A DNA stretch of 64,000 bases from Acinetobacter kookii (GCF_900096895.1 NZ_FMYO01000004.1:124001-188000), one strand, 5' to 3'; shown: positions 27,542 to 35,968, numbered from the stretch's first letter. Made by a program: numbers and translations. Notes: generated by a model not told the origin, from the sequence alone.

Positions 27542-29395
27542 ATGTTGCAGTGGTTTGAAAAACTCGTCGACCCTTATCCATCCAAAGGTTTAAACGAACC
27601 ACTTCCTACCCGTTTTTTCCCTTTTGTCTGGCAAGCCGCCCAAGGTGTGCGGCCTTATTTATTGTTGCTGGTGATGTTTACCGCAGCTGCTGCAAGTTTT
27701 GAGGCCTTTCTTTATTCCAAAATCGGCGATCTGGTCAACTGGCTAAGCAAAAGCCAACCTGAGAATTTTTTGGCTCAACATAGCCAAAATCTTACAATCC
27801 TGAGCTGCATTCTACTGGCAAACATTCTGTTTGCCAGCCTGCAATCGATTATCAAGCATCAAATTTTATACAGTACTTTTCCCATGCGTTTACGCTGGCG
27901 TTTCCATAATTTACTGTTACAGCAAAGCCTGGACTTTTTTCACAATGACTTTGCCGGACGTCTATCTGCCAAAGTGATGCAGACCTCGCTTGCAGTACGT
28001 GAATTCTGGGTGATTTTAGGGGATATGGTGGCCTATGTTCTCATCTACTTTACCACCATTAGTCTGGTCCTGGCGGCAATTTCCCCTCTGCTGATTGTGC
28101 CGCTCTTGCTTTGGCTGGTGCTGTTTATTTGCGCTGCCTGCTTTTTTATTCCCCGTTTAAGCCAGATTTCAAGTAAGCAGGCCGATGCCCGTGCAGTCAT
28201 GACCGGTCGTGTTACGGATGCCTATACCAATATTCAAACCGTGAAACTATTTGCCCATGCCGGCCGTGAAAGCAAGTATGCCAAAGCGTCCATGCAAGAC
28301 TTCATGGTCACGGTATATAAGCAAATGCGCCTGGGTGCACAGTATGAGATCAGCATCAATTTACTCAGTGTGGTTTTATATGGTGGGGTCTTAGGTACGG
28401 CTATCTGGCTCTGGATTAACGGCCAGGCTGAACTCGGTATTATTGCTGCCACAACAGCTATGATCTTAAAACTCAACAGTATTGCCGAATTTATGATGTG
28501 GCAGTCATCCGCTCTGTTTGAAAATGTCGGTACCATCCAGGACGGCATGAAAACTATGGGACGTCCGATTCATATTCAGGACAAACCGGATGCGCAACCC
28601 TTGCAGGTACGGCATGGAGAAATCAAGTTTGAAGATGTCAGTTTTGCTTATCAAAATAAAAATGTGATTGATCATTTTAATTTGACCATTAAACCGGGTG
28701 AAAAAATTGGCATTGTCGGCCGTTCTGGTGCAGGAAAATCAACCCTGATTCAACTGTTATTGCATTTTTACAATATCAACCAAGGTCGTATTTCGATCGA
28801 TGGTCAAAATATTCAAGATGTGACTCAGGACAGTTTGCGAAAAAATATTGCTTTTGTCACTCAGGATACCTCTTTGTTACACCGTACCGTGGCCGAAAAT
28901 ATTAAATATGGCCGACCCGATGCAACAGATGAAGAGATGTTTGAAGCCGTACGCAAAGCCAAGGCGGAAGATTTTATTCCACAGCTCACAGACTTACGTG
29001 GCAAAACTGGATATGAAGCCTATGTGGGTGAACGTGGCGTCAAACTGTCTGGGGGTCAGCGTCAGCGTATCGCCATTGCCCGGGTGTTTTTAAAAGATGC
29101 GCCAATCCTGATTTTAGACGAAGCCACCAGTGCCTTAGATTCTGAAGTGGAAGCGGCAATTCAATCCAGTCTGGATGAATTGATGGAAGGCAAAACCGTG
29201 ATTGCCATCGCGCACCGACTCTCTACCATTGCACAAATGGACCGCTTGATTGTGCTGGATGAAGGTCACATTGCCGAGCAAGGTACGCATGATGAACTGG
29301 TCGCGCTGGGCGGTATTTATGCACATTTGTGGCAAAGACAGACGGGTAGTTTTTTGATAGAACAACAAGCATTAAAGAAAAAGGATATGCATTGA
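27542..29395 (+). CDS. ABC transporter, fused permease and ATPase
   Basis: A 617-residue half-transporter of the exporter type. Six membrane helices occupy about residues 30-330. The ATPase domain follows with Walker A GRSGAGKST near 393, LSGGQRQR near 502 and Walker B ILILDEATSALD near 522. It would act as a homodimer in the inner membrane. It resembles the MsbA/multidrug group but is not close enough to MsbA to claim lipid A export. AAGGAAA precedes the ATG. Its stop overlaps the start of the MaoC-type gene (TGATG), so the two are translationally coupled. Confidence 0.92.
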   Translation: MLQWFEKLVDPYPSKGLNEPLPTRFFPFVWQAAQGVRPYLLLLVMFTAAAASFEAFLYSKIGDLVNWLSKSQPENFLAQHSQNLTILSCILLANILFASLQSIIKHQILYSTFPMRLRWRFHNLLLQQSLDFFHNDFAGRLSAKVMQTSLAVREFWVILGDMVAYVLIYFTTISLVLAAISPLLIVPLLLWLVLFICAACFFIPRLSQISSKQADARAVMTGRVTDAYTNIQTVKLFAHAGRESKYAKASMQDFMVTVYKQMRLGAQYEISINLLSVVLYGGVLGTAIWLWINGQAELGIIAATTAMILKLNSIAEFMMWQSSALFENVGTIQDGMKTMGRPIHIQDKPDAQPLQVRHGEIKFEDVSFAYQNKNVIDHFNLTIKPGEKIGIVGRSGAGKSTLIQLLLHFYNINQGRISIDGQNIQDVTQDSLRKNIAFVTQDTSLLHRTVAENIKYGRPDATDEEMFEAVRKAKAEDFIPQLTDLRGKTGYEAYVGERGVKLSGGQRQRIAIARVFLKDAPILILDEATSALDSEVEAAIQSSLDELMEGKTVIAIAHRLSTIAQMDRLIVLDEGHIAEQGTHDELVALGGIYAHLWQRQTGSFLIEQQALKKKDMH

Positions 29396-29844
29396 TGCTG
29401 TATTTAGAAGATATAAAAGTGGGGGATCGTTTCATTAGCCGCGAATATGAAATGACCTTAGAAGAAATCAAACAGTTTGCACATGCTTATGATCCTCAAG
29501 TTTTTCATACCGATGAACATGAAGCCCAGGCACATCCTGTTTTTCAGGGTATTGCTGCCAGCGGTTGGCACACCTGTGCAGTCACCATGCGTTTATGGAC
29601 TGAGTGTTTTCCGGTTGCTTACGGCCTGATTGGTTCAGAGTCCAGTCTGCGCTGGCCGCGTCCGACCCGTCCTGGCGATAAGATTCATGTCGAGGTCGAA
29701 ATTGTGGCAATTACGCCATCAAAAAGTAAAAATGACCGCGCTATAGTCAGTTATGTGACCCAGGCATTCAATCAGAATAATGATATGTTACTTATTTCCA
29801 CCACTAAAATTGTGGTCTTTAAAAAAGACGTTCAGCCTGAATAA
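29395..29844 (+). CDS. MaoC-like hot-dog dehydratase
   Basis: A 149-residue protein of the MaoC/R-specific enoyl-CoA hydratase group. The hydratase motif is visible at about residues 30-60: AYDPQVFHTDEHEA and GIAASGWHTCAV, where Asp and His of the first segment are the usual catalytic pair. Members hydrate enoyl-CoA or act on similar thioesters. The ATG at 29395 overlaps the stop of the ABC transporter gene by one base, so it has no independent start region. Why a thioester enzyme is coupled to an exporter is unclear. Confidence 0.9.
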   Translation: MLYLEDIKVGDRFISREYEMTLEEIKQFAHAYDPQVFHTDEHEAQAHPVFQGIAASGWHTCAVTMRLWTECFPVAYGLIGSESSLRWPRPTRPGDKIHVEVEIVAITPSKSKNDRAIVSYVTQAFNQNNDMLLISTTKIVVFKKDVQPE

Positions 29845-29952
29845 TTTTCAGGCTTTAAAAATATTGTCCAACAATTTTAAGAGGATAGTCTTCCTATTCG
29901 TGCCAATATGGCACTTACAATTAGAAAAACGAATGAATGCAATGGATGGCGC

Positions 29953-30981
29953 ATGAAAACGATTTCTCCAAGACAGGATCAAGGCATACCGGGTGTTTAT
30001 GGACTGCTGCTTTTAGATGTAGTTTCCCGCTGGGGCTATAATGCTGAAGCACTCTTTACCCCGTTTCATTTAAACAGTGAACAGCTGGCAGACCCCAACT
30101 TTCGTATTCCCACACCCGTTGCCAATGAACTGGTCAAACATGCACTACGTTTAACCGGTGAACCGACACTGGGTTTCCATTTGGGCACCCAGATGCGTAT
30201 CTCGATTCATGGCTTTATTGGTTATGCCATTATGACGGCACGTGATATTACCGATGCCCTGATTCTGGCGAACCGGTTTATCCAGCTGCGTATGCCCTTT
30301 TTACAGCTTTATTTTTCCACCTTTGGCGAAAAAGCAACCTTACAGTTGCAATGTGACTTCGACATTGAACCCTTACGCACTGAAATTGCCATTGCCCTGA
30401 CCTTTGGTATTATCACCATGGCCAAAGCCCTGACCGGTTGTGAAGATCTGTCCGGGGAAATTGATTTTGATTTTCCCAAACCTGCCGGTTTTGAACGTTA
30501 CATGGCAAAATTTCCGTCGCATCAGTTCCGTTTTGAACAGCCACATTTGTTGTTCAGTTTTGATAAAAAATATCTGGGCCTAAAGATGGTCAATGCAGAC
30601 CCAATTGCCAGCCAGATTGCGATTAACCAGTGTGAAGCTGAACTTTCTGCACTGGGTGAACGTCGCCGTCTGGCCATGCGGGTGCGTGACATTCTGACCA
30701 ATTCTGAACAGCACTATTTAAGTATTGAAAATGTGGCGGATCGGCTGCATATGTCAGATCGCACCCTGAAACGCCAACTGGCAGCTGAAGGCACCTCCTT
30801 TTCCACTTTGGTGGATGAAGTGCGTTATCGGCATGCAACTTCCCTGCTTTCACGTACCGATTACACCCTGGAGCAGATTGCCGATGAAATTGGCTATAGC
30901 GATGTTGCCAATTTCAGCCGGGCCTTTAAGCGTTGGAGTGGTCGCAGCCCAAGCAACTGGCGTAAAGATCCTTATCTATAA
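29953..30981 (+). CDS. AraC family transcriptional regulator
   Basis: A regulator of about 342 residues. The N-terminal 200 residues form the arabinose-binding-like domain typical of the OruR/ArgR-like AraC branch ([23 protein letters not shown]). The C-terminal part has two helix-turn-helix motifs ([20 protein letters not shown] and [20 protein letters not shown] followed by [12 protein letters not shown]). The ATG at 29953 has GGATGGCGC before it and gives the usual N-terminus; the open frame extends 15 codons upstream. gcvH follows 72 bases later on the same strand. The ligand and target are unknown. Confidence 0.9.
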   Translation: MKTISPRQDQGIPGVYGLLLLDVVSRWGYNAEALFTPFHLNSEQLADPNFRIPTPVANELVKHALRLTGEPTLGFHLGTQMRISIHGFIGYAIMTARDITDALILANRFIQLRMPFLQLYFSTFGEKATLQLQCDFDIEPLRTEIAIALTFGIITMAKALTGCEDLSGEIDFDFPKPAGFERYMAKFPSHQFRFEQPHLLFSFDKKYLGLKMVNADPIASQIAINQCEAELSALGERRRLAMRVRDILTNSEQHYLSIENVADRLHMSDRTLKRQLAAEGTSFSTLVDEVRYRHATSLLSRTDYTLEQIADEIGYSDVANFSRAFKRWSGRSPSNWRKDPYL

Positions 30982-31052
30982 ACTTTTGTTTTCATCAAAA
31001 AACATGTATAAAACATGGCAAAAATGATTTGAATATTTTAAAGGAGTCATCC

Positions 31053-31427
31053 ATGAATCACCCTTCAGAATTAAAGTACGCCAGTACGCACGAATGGGTC
31101 AAAATTGAAGGTGATCTGGTTATTACCGGTATTTCGGACCATGCACAGGATGCATTGGGCGACCTGGTTTATGTAGAAGCCCCAGAAGTGGGTCAGCAAG
31201 TCACTGCCGGTGAACAGGCTGGTGTAGTTGAGTCGGTTAAAACCGCGTCTGATATTCATGCGCCTGTTTCAGGTGAAGTGGTTGAAGTGAATTCAGCACT
31301 TGAAGATGATCCTGATTTTGTTAATGATGACCCTTATGGCAAGGGCTGGATTTATAAAATTAAGCCAGACAATATGGCAGACGTTGAAAAATTACTTTCA
31401 AGCAGTGAATACGAAGCAGGTTTGTAA
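31053..31427 (+). CDS. gcvH: glycine cleavage system H protein
   Basis: The lipoyl carrier of the glycine cleavage system, shuttling the aminomethyl group between the P, T and L proteins. The lipoylated Lys is residue 63 in VESVKTASD, and the family signature [14 protein letters not shown] is upstream of it. The 124-residue length is normal. AAAGGAG precedes the ATG at 31053. No gcvP or gcvT is next to it, so those partners must be encoded elsewhere or the protein may serve mainly lipoate transfer. A strong terminator follows. Confidence 0.96.
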   Translation: MNHPSELKYASTHEWVKIEGDLVITGISDHAQDALGDLVYVEAPEVGQQVTAGEQAGVVESVKTASDIHAPVSGEVVEVNSALEDDPDFVNDDPYGKGWIYKIKPDNMADVEKLLSSSEYEAGL

Positions 31428-31737
31428 GACTGCCTTAAATAAGAAAAATCAGCCTTGGTGGCTGATTTTTTTATTTTAAATGATGGCTTTTAAGACATAG
31501 ATCTCTCATAAAAAAGGGAAAAAATCACAATATGATATTAACAACAAAATAAATTTAAAAATAAATATTTTTTATTGATTAATTCTTACATAGGTATACT
31601 TTTCCATTAAAATTAGCTAAAATTCGAGCATTCATTCGACCAGCTCCCTTATCTTTATAACTATAAAAACTGAGTCACCCTCATTCTTACCTTAAGTCTG
31701 CTGCGTCGTCTAATACTGATGATTATCTAGGTAAATT
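31428..31737. other. gap between gcvH and MFS gene
   Basis: 310 bases. It holds the gcvH terminator at its left end, then AT-rich sequence that probably contains the promoter of the MFS gene. No gene is seen. Confidence 0.5.
31444..31473 (+). terminator. gcvH terminator
   Basis: AAAAATCAGCC-TTGGT-GGCTGATTTTTTT: an 11-bp stem with a T-run, 17 bases past the stop codon. Confidence 0.9.
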
Positions 31738-32919
31738 ATGTCCTCTGCTGTAAATGCTGAAAATTTATGGAATAAATCCTTTATTCTATGTCTGGCTAAC
31801 AATTTATTTTTGTTTATCTTTTATTTTGCCCAAACCACCATCTTACCTATTTATATTTTAAAAGACTTGCATGACAGTTTGGCGCAAGCCGGTCTAGCCA
31901 TGACCCTGTTTATGGCATCCTCAATTGCGGTTCGTCCCTTTAGCGGTTTGATTATTGAAAAAATCGGACGCAAGAAAGCACTTTATATTTCTGAAACGCT
32001 ATTCTGTCTGTTTTCATTTGCCTATATTTTTGCAGATAACCTGAACGTACTTTTGGCCATTCGGCTATTACATGGGATCTGGTTCAGTATTTTAACCACG
32101 GTAGCCGTCCCCATTGCCAATGATTTTATTCCTGCAAACCGTAAAGGTGAAGGTATGGGATATTTTGTCATGTCTATTAATCTAGGGATTGTGTTGGGGC
32201 CTTTAATCGGTTTGACGCTTATTCAGCAACTTTCTTATCCGAGCGTTACTGCGATTCTGGCTGCCCTTATTTGTCTGGGCTTTATCTTTTGTTTCCTGAT
32301 CCCCATTCAAGCAATGCCAAAAATGCAGGCTGAACCCATTAAGCGTAAATTATCCATTCATGACTTTGTTGAAAAGAAAGCTTTGCCAGTTTCAATTATG
32401 GCCATGATCATCTCTTTTTCTTATGCCAGCATTATGTCGTTCATTTCGACCTTTGCAGAGTCAAAAAATTTACTGGCTTATGCAAGTTTATTCTTTGTGA
32501 TCTTTGCCATTTCGATGATGAGCTTACGTCCTATTACTGGTAAAATTTATGATCGAAAAGGTGCAAATTACGTGGTTTATCCCGCTATTGCCTTATTTGC
32601 TATTGGGCTGATGGTTTTAAGCCAAGTTAATACAGTGACTGGATTAATGCTGGCTGCAGTTTTTGTCGGTATGGGATTTGGTTCAGCTCAACCCTGCTTA
32701 CAAACCATTTCCATTCAGCACTCACCCAAAGACCGCATTGGACATGCCACCTCCACCTTTTTTACCTTTTACGATATTGGTATCGCTATTGGTTCAATCT
32801 TGTTAGGGATGATTATTGCTGATCAAGGTTATAGTTTTACCTATCTGCTTTGTGCAGCAATCACCGCACTGAGTCTGGTTTTCTATAAGTTTTTTATCGA
32901 TCAACCCAAGTCTGCATAA
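31738..32919 (+). CDS. MFS transporter
   Basis: A 393-residue inner-membrane protein with twelve predicted helices. The loop 2-3 motif appears as GLIIEKIGRKKALYISE, and a second copy as GKIYDRKGANYVVYP in the C-half, both typical of drug-efflux-like MFS proteins. AGG before the ATG gives a weak binding site. It is clearly related to the other MFS protein at 55676-56881: both have ALPxSI, DRKG and ATSTFF blocks at matching positions. A bidirectional terminator separates it from pilU. The substrate is unknown. Confidence 0.88.
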   Translation: MSSAVNAENLWNKSFILCLANNLFLFIFYFAQTTILPIYILKDLHDSLAQAGLAMTLFMASSIAVRPFSGLIIEKIGRKKALYISETLFCLFSFAYIFADNLNVLLAIRLLHGIWFSILTTVAVPIANDFIPANRKGEGMGYFVMSINLGIVLGPLIGLTLIQQLSYPSVTAILAALICLGFIFCFLIPIQAMPKMQAEPIKRKLSIHDFVEKKALPVSIMAMIISFSYASIMSFISTFAESKNLLAYASLFFVIFAISMMSLRPITGKIYDRKGANYVVYPAIALFAIGLMVLSQVNTVTGLMLAAVFVGMGFGSAQPCLQTISIQHSPKDRIGHATSTFFTFYDIGIAIGSILLGMIIADQGYSFTYLLCAAITALSLVFYKFFIDQPKSA

Positions 32920-32944
32920 TACAAAAATAAAGCTTTAAATCAAT

Positions 32945-32982
32945 AAAATAGGCATTAATCGCTTTGGGTTAATGCCTATTTT
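32945..32982. terminator. bidirectional terminator, MFS gene / pilU
   Basis: AAAATAGGCATTAA ... TTAATGCCTATTTT is a 14-bp perfect stem with a 10-base loop between two convergent genes. Confidence 0.9.
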
Positions 32983-33001
32983 ATAAAAAGAAGTATCCGA
33001 A

Positions 33002-34198
33002 TTAAGAAGCGTCCTGGTCACTTTGGGCTTGATTCTCTTCCGGAGCTTTATCTTGCACCATACTGAAGGATGTCGCTGAGCCTGGAACCGTTTGATCCTG
33101 TCTGTTACTTTTCAATTTAATCTGCAAGCGCAATTCATTCATGGAGTCAGCATTACGCAGCGCTTCTTCATAACTGATTGCATCCTCATTGTATAAATCG
33201 TATAAAGCCTGATCGAATGTTTGCATGCCCAATTCACGGGATTTCTTCATGATTTCTTTGAGTTCATGAAAATGGCCTTTCAGAATAAGATCGCCAATTA
33301 ATGGCGTATTCAGCAAAATTTCAATGGCTGCACGACGACCACGCCCATCCTGAGTTCGCACCAAACGCTGGGAGATAATCGCTTTCATGTTTGAAGATAA
33401 GTCCATCAATAATTGATTGCGACGTTCCTCAGGGAAAAAGTTAATGATGCGATCCAGCGCCTGGTTGGCGTTATTGGCATGTAAAGTACCTAAACATAAG
33501 TGTCCGGTTTCGGCAAAGGCAATGGCATGCTCCATGGTTTCGGTATCCCGGATTTCACCAATTAAAATGACATCCGGTGCCTGACGCAGGGTGTTTTTCA
33601 AGGCATTGTGCCATGAATGGCTGTCTACGCCGACTTCACGGTGGGTAATCATCGATTTCTTGTGTTTATGCACATATTCCACCGGATCTTCCACGGTAAT
33701 AATATGTCCGGCAAAATTTTCATTACGATGATCAATCATGGCCGCTAAAGAAGTCGATTTACCCGAGCCAGTTGCACCGACTACAAGTACCAGACCGCGT
33801 TTTGCCATCATCACATGTTTTAAGGATTCAGGCAGTTTTAACTGGTCAAAATTTGGAATTTCTGCGGTAATGGTTCGTATCACCATCCCCACTTGTAATT
33901 GTTGCTGAAAAACATTGATACGAAAACGCGAAACATTGGGAACGCTAATGGCAAAATTACATTCCAGCTCGCTTTCAAATTCAAGCCGCTGTTTTTCATT
34001 CATTAAACTATAGGCAAACAGTTTGGTCTTGTCGGCAGTCAATGCCTGCTGGCCAATCGGTTTCATTAAGCCCTGATGTTTAATGCTCGGTGGAAAATCT
34101 GCTGAAATAAATAAATCCGAACCGCCATATTCCACCACCTTGGTCAGCATATGGAACATTATTTTGCGTGCTTCTTCCAGTAATTCCGTACTATACAT
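33002..34198 (-). CDS. pilU: type IV pilus retraction ATPase-like protein PilU
   Basis: A 398-residue cytoplasmic secretion-type ATPase that assists PilT in pulling back type IV pili for twitching and DNA uptake. Walker A GATGSGKST is at 141-149. Further on are the Asp-box region HIITVEDPVEY, Walker B VILIGEIRD and the His box HLCLGTLHANNA. FPEERRNQLLMDLSSNM and the C-terminal QTFDQALYDLYNEDAISYEEAL match PilU rather than PilT, as does the extra charged tail. The ATG follows GGGGAAAAT. In many relatives pilT lies directly upstream; here the 335 bases upstream hold no gene. Confidence 0.92.
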   Translation of the reverse strand: MYSTELLEEARKIMFHMLTKVVEYGGSDLFISADFPPSIKHQGLMKPIGQQALTADKTKLFAYSLMNEKQRLEFESELECNFAISVPNVSRFRINVFQQQLQVGMVIRTITAEIPNFDQLKLPESLKHVMMAKRGLVLVVGATGSGKSTSLAAMIDHRNENFAGHIITVEDPVEYVHKHKKSMITHREVGVDSHSWHNALKNTLRQAPDVILIGEIRDTETMEHAIAFAETGHLCLGTLHANNANQALDRIINFFPEERRNQLLMDLSSNMKAIISQRLVRTQDGRGRRAAIEILLNTPLIGDLILKGHFHELKEIMKKSRELGMQTFDQALYDLYNEDAISYEEALRNADSMNELRLQIKLKSNRQDQTVPGSATSFSMVQDKAPEENQAQSDQDAS

Positions 34199-34533
34199 AT
34201 TTTCCCCGATGAGAATTGTTTCTAGGATGCACGCATACCGAGATTGGTTTAATTTATTTAAATGCTCATCTCAGTCGTGAAGAAACAATTCATGTTTTAT
34301 TGATTACTATTTTTCCCTATTGTGCATAAACATAGTAAAGTGCTCAACTTTGTTATTTTTAACTAGTTAAAAGTATTAATAAAAATTGCAAACACCATCA
34401 ATGAACAGCTGATTTAAAATTAACCAGATAACATAACTATGGTTTTAAACAGAAAAAAGCCCCTTAAGTTCAGGGGGCTTTATAGTAATGTTATGTATAA
34501 ATCTTTGATGGTCTATAACTTTTTCTTATAAAA
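34199..34533. other. gap between pilU and the DAHP synthase gene
   Basis: 335 bases of AT-rich sequence with the terminator of the DAHP synthase gene at its right end and the pilU promoter region at its left. No pilT fragment or other gene is visible. Confidence 0.6.
34453..34481 (-). terminator. terminator of the DAHP synthase gene
   Basis: AAAGCCCC ... GGGGCTTT stem with a run of T on the minus strand, about 50 bases past the stop codon. Confidence 0.85.
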
Positions 34534-35595
34534 TCACGCACTACGTTTTAATTCAGATAGACGCACTGAATCTGCCACCTCCAGCAAAAGTTGCTGGGTT
34601 TTGTCCCAGCCCAGGCAGCCATCCGTTACCGATTGGCCATAGGTCATCTCACAGGAAATCTTCTGCTGACCATCCACCAGATAGCTTTCTAGCATTACCC
34701 CACGAACCTGACTTTGTGTACGTTCCTCAATAATTGTCTTGAGCACCTGGGGCTGTAAGAGCGGATCTTTGTGGCTATTGCCATGACTGCAATCAATGAC
34801 TAAAGCAGGCAATTCACCTTTGCATTTTTCTCTGATCTTTTCAATTTCAGCCAGCTGGTAATTAGGACCCGAATTTGCACCGCGTAAAATCAGATGTGCT
34901 TTCGGATTGCCTTTCGATTCCAGGATACAAGGTAATCCCGATTGGCCCAGACCCAGGAATTGATGGGAATTCGATGCAGACTGAATGGCATCCAGTGCAA
35001 TTTGAATGGAACCATCGGTGCCATTCTTGAAACCAATGCTGTATGGCATATGGCTTGAAATTTCACGGTGAATCTGGGATTCACTGGTACGCGCGCCAAT
35101 GGCGCCCCAAGCCAGTAAATCGTCAAAATAGGCTGTTGCCATTGGACTTAAAATTTCAGCAGCAATTGGCAAACCCATTTCAATAATTTGTAAATACAAG
35201 GCACGTGATTTTTCCAGGCCCAACTGCATATTGGATGAACCATCCAAATCTGGGTCATACAGGAAGCCTTTCCAGCCAATGGTGGTACGGGGTTTTTCAA
35301 TATAGGCACGCATTACCAGGAAAATCTGGTCTGCTACCTGGCTTTGTAATTGTTGTAATTTTTGTGCATATTCAAGTGCAGCAACAGGATCGTGAATCGA
35401 GCATGGACCGGTCACCACCATCAATCGATGATCTTTGCCTGCCAAGATATTTTCAATGATTTGACGCTGCTCAGCAATTTGTTGCGCCAGTTTGTTTGAT
35501 AAAGGCAATTGCGCCTTCAATTGATGAGGCAAAGTTAAAGCGGTTTCTTTTGCAGTTGTTTGAGTTTGTTGTAAAGCAGTATTTAAGGCATTCAT
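34534..35595 (-). CDS. aroG: 3-deoxy-7-phosphoheptulonate synthase (DAHP synthase, class I)
   Basis: Condenses phosphoenolpyruvate with erythrose-4-phosphate, the entry step to the shikimate pathway and so to Phe, Tyr and Trp. The 353-residue length and the segments VVTGPCSIHDP near residue 60, AAEILSPMATAYFDDLLAWGAIGARTSE in the middle and DCSHGNSHKDP late are those of class I AroG/AroF/AroH enzymes. Which amino acid inhibits it cannot be read with certainty. AGGAAAG precedes the ATG. The gene sits behind a leader region with two aromatic-rich peptides and an attenuator, so expression is very likely tuned by charged aromatic tRNAs. Confidence 0.95.
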   Translation of the reverse strand: MNALNTALQQTQTTAKETALTLPHQLKAQLPLSNKLAQQIAEQRQIIENILAGKDHRLMVVTGPCSIHDPVAALEYAQKLQQLQSQVADQIFLVMRAYIEKPRTTIGWKGFLYDPDLDGSSNMQLGLEKSRALYLQIIEMGLPIAAEILSPMATAYFDDLLAWGAIGARTSESQIHREISSHMPYSIGFKNGTDGSIQIALDAIQSASNSHQFLGLGQSGLPCILESKGNPKAHLILRGANSGPNYQLAEIEKIREKCKGELPALVIDCSHGNSHKDPLLQPQVLKTIIEERTQSQVRGVMLESYLVDGQQKISCEMTYGQSVTDGCLGWDKTQQLLLEVADSVRLSELKRSA

Positions 35596-35699
35596 TGGTC
35601 TTTCCTGGGGACTATTCAGTCCAATCTTTTATTTGAGCGTTATGGGTCTAATGGATTGGGTGTGCAGAGTCATCAATTGACTAAAGTAAAACCAATAAA
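35591..35699 (-). promoter_or_regulatory. possible translational attenuation pairing, leader 2 to aroG start
   Basis: In the transcript, the segment read from 35699 to 35688 (UUUAUUGGUUUU, inside the Phe12-Tyr16 codons of leader 2) can pair with the segment read from 35602 to 35591 (AAGACCAAUGAA). The latter spans the end of the ribosome binding site and the aroG start codon. There are 12 contiguous pairs, two of them G-U. A ribosome paused on those aromatic codons would free the start. This is an inference from complementarity; chance pairing is possible. Confidence 0.4.
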
Positions 35700-35733
35700 A
35701 GTTGCTAAAGTATGAATAATTTAATGTTTTCAT
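35629..35733 (-). CDS. aroG leader peptide 2, aromatic-rich
   Basis: A 34-codon frame with a good GGAG ribosome binding site. It starts MKTLNYSYFSNFYWFYFSQ: nine of the twelve residues 6-17 are Tyr, Phe or Trp (Y6, Y8, F9, F12, Y13, W14, F15, Y16, F17). Such density is the hallmark of a leader peptide that measures aromatic tRNA charging. It lies downstream of the first attenuator and ends 33 bases before the aroG start. No terminator with a T-run follows it. Short dyads follow instead (AGTCA/TGACT, CCAATC/GATTGG, GGACT/AGTCC), so control may be on translation. Confidence 0.75.
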   Translation of the reverse strand: MKTLNYSYFSNFYWFYFSQLMTLHTQSIRPITLK

Positions 35734-35768
35734 GAGTAAGCTCCAAAAAGTATAAGAAAAATAAAGCA

Positions 35769-35801
35769 TAAAAAAACCTGATCAGGGTTGCCGATCAGGT
35801 T
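35769..35801 (-). terminator. attenuator terminator
   Basis: AACCTGATC-GGCAACCCT-GATCAGGTT followed by a run of T on the minus strand: a 9-bp perfect stem. It precedes the aroG start codon by about 170 bases, inside the leader, so it can only act as a regulated stop. Confidence 0.9.
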
Positions 35802-35861
35802 ATAAACTGGGTGGGCAACCTTTTCTTGCCCGAACGCATTCAGGCAATTATCTAAATTGCC
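35769..35861 (-). promoter_or_regulatory. transcription attenuator of aroG
   Basis: In transcript order there are six segments: 1 GGCAATT (35861-35855), 2 AATTGCC (35849-35843), 3 GGGCAA (35831-35826), 4 GGTTGCCC (35820-35813), 5 GGCAACC (35792-35786) and the terminator arms AACCTGATC (35801-35793) and GATCAGGTT (35783-35775) followed by seven T. Pairs 1:2, 3:4 and the terminator form one set. The alternative set is 2:3 (a 9-bp stem closing a UGCG loop, 35847-35826) plus 4:5, where segment 5 is the terminator loop. A ribosome paused on the aromatic codons of leader 1 hides segment 1 and favours the second set, hence readthrough. Confidence 0.85.
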
Positions 35862-35904
35862 AAAAGTAATAAGTTGCGTTTGAGAGTACAGGTTGCTTTA
35901 ACAT
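35848..35904 (-). CDS. aroG leader peptide 1
   Basis: An 18-codon frame, MLKQPVLSNATYYFWQFR. The Tyr-Tyr-Phe-Trp-Gln-Phe run (codons 12-17) overlaps segment 1 of the attenuator, exactly where a paused ribosome would switch the hairpins. The start lies about 28 bases after the predicted transcription start. The ribosome binding site is weak (GAAG at the right distance). The peptide itself probably has no function beyond its translation. Confidence 0.8.
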   Translation of the reverse strand: MLKQPVLSNATYYFWQFR

Positions 35905-35939
35905 CTTTATTGCTTCAAAAAAGTATGTATCTTGAAATT

Positions 35940-35968
35940 AAAATACGCTGTATTGCCATATTTGACAA
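35940..35968 (-). promoter_or_regulatory. aroG promoter
   Basis: On the minus strand TTGTCA, a 17-base spacer and TATTTT form a good sigma-70 promoter. Transcription would begin near 35933, just ahead of leader peptide 1. No TyrR or TrpR box was identified by eye. Confidence 0.7.
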
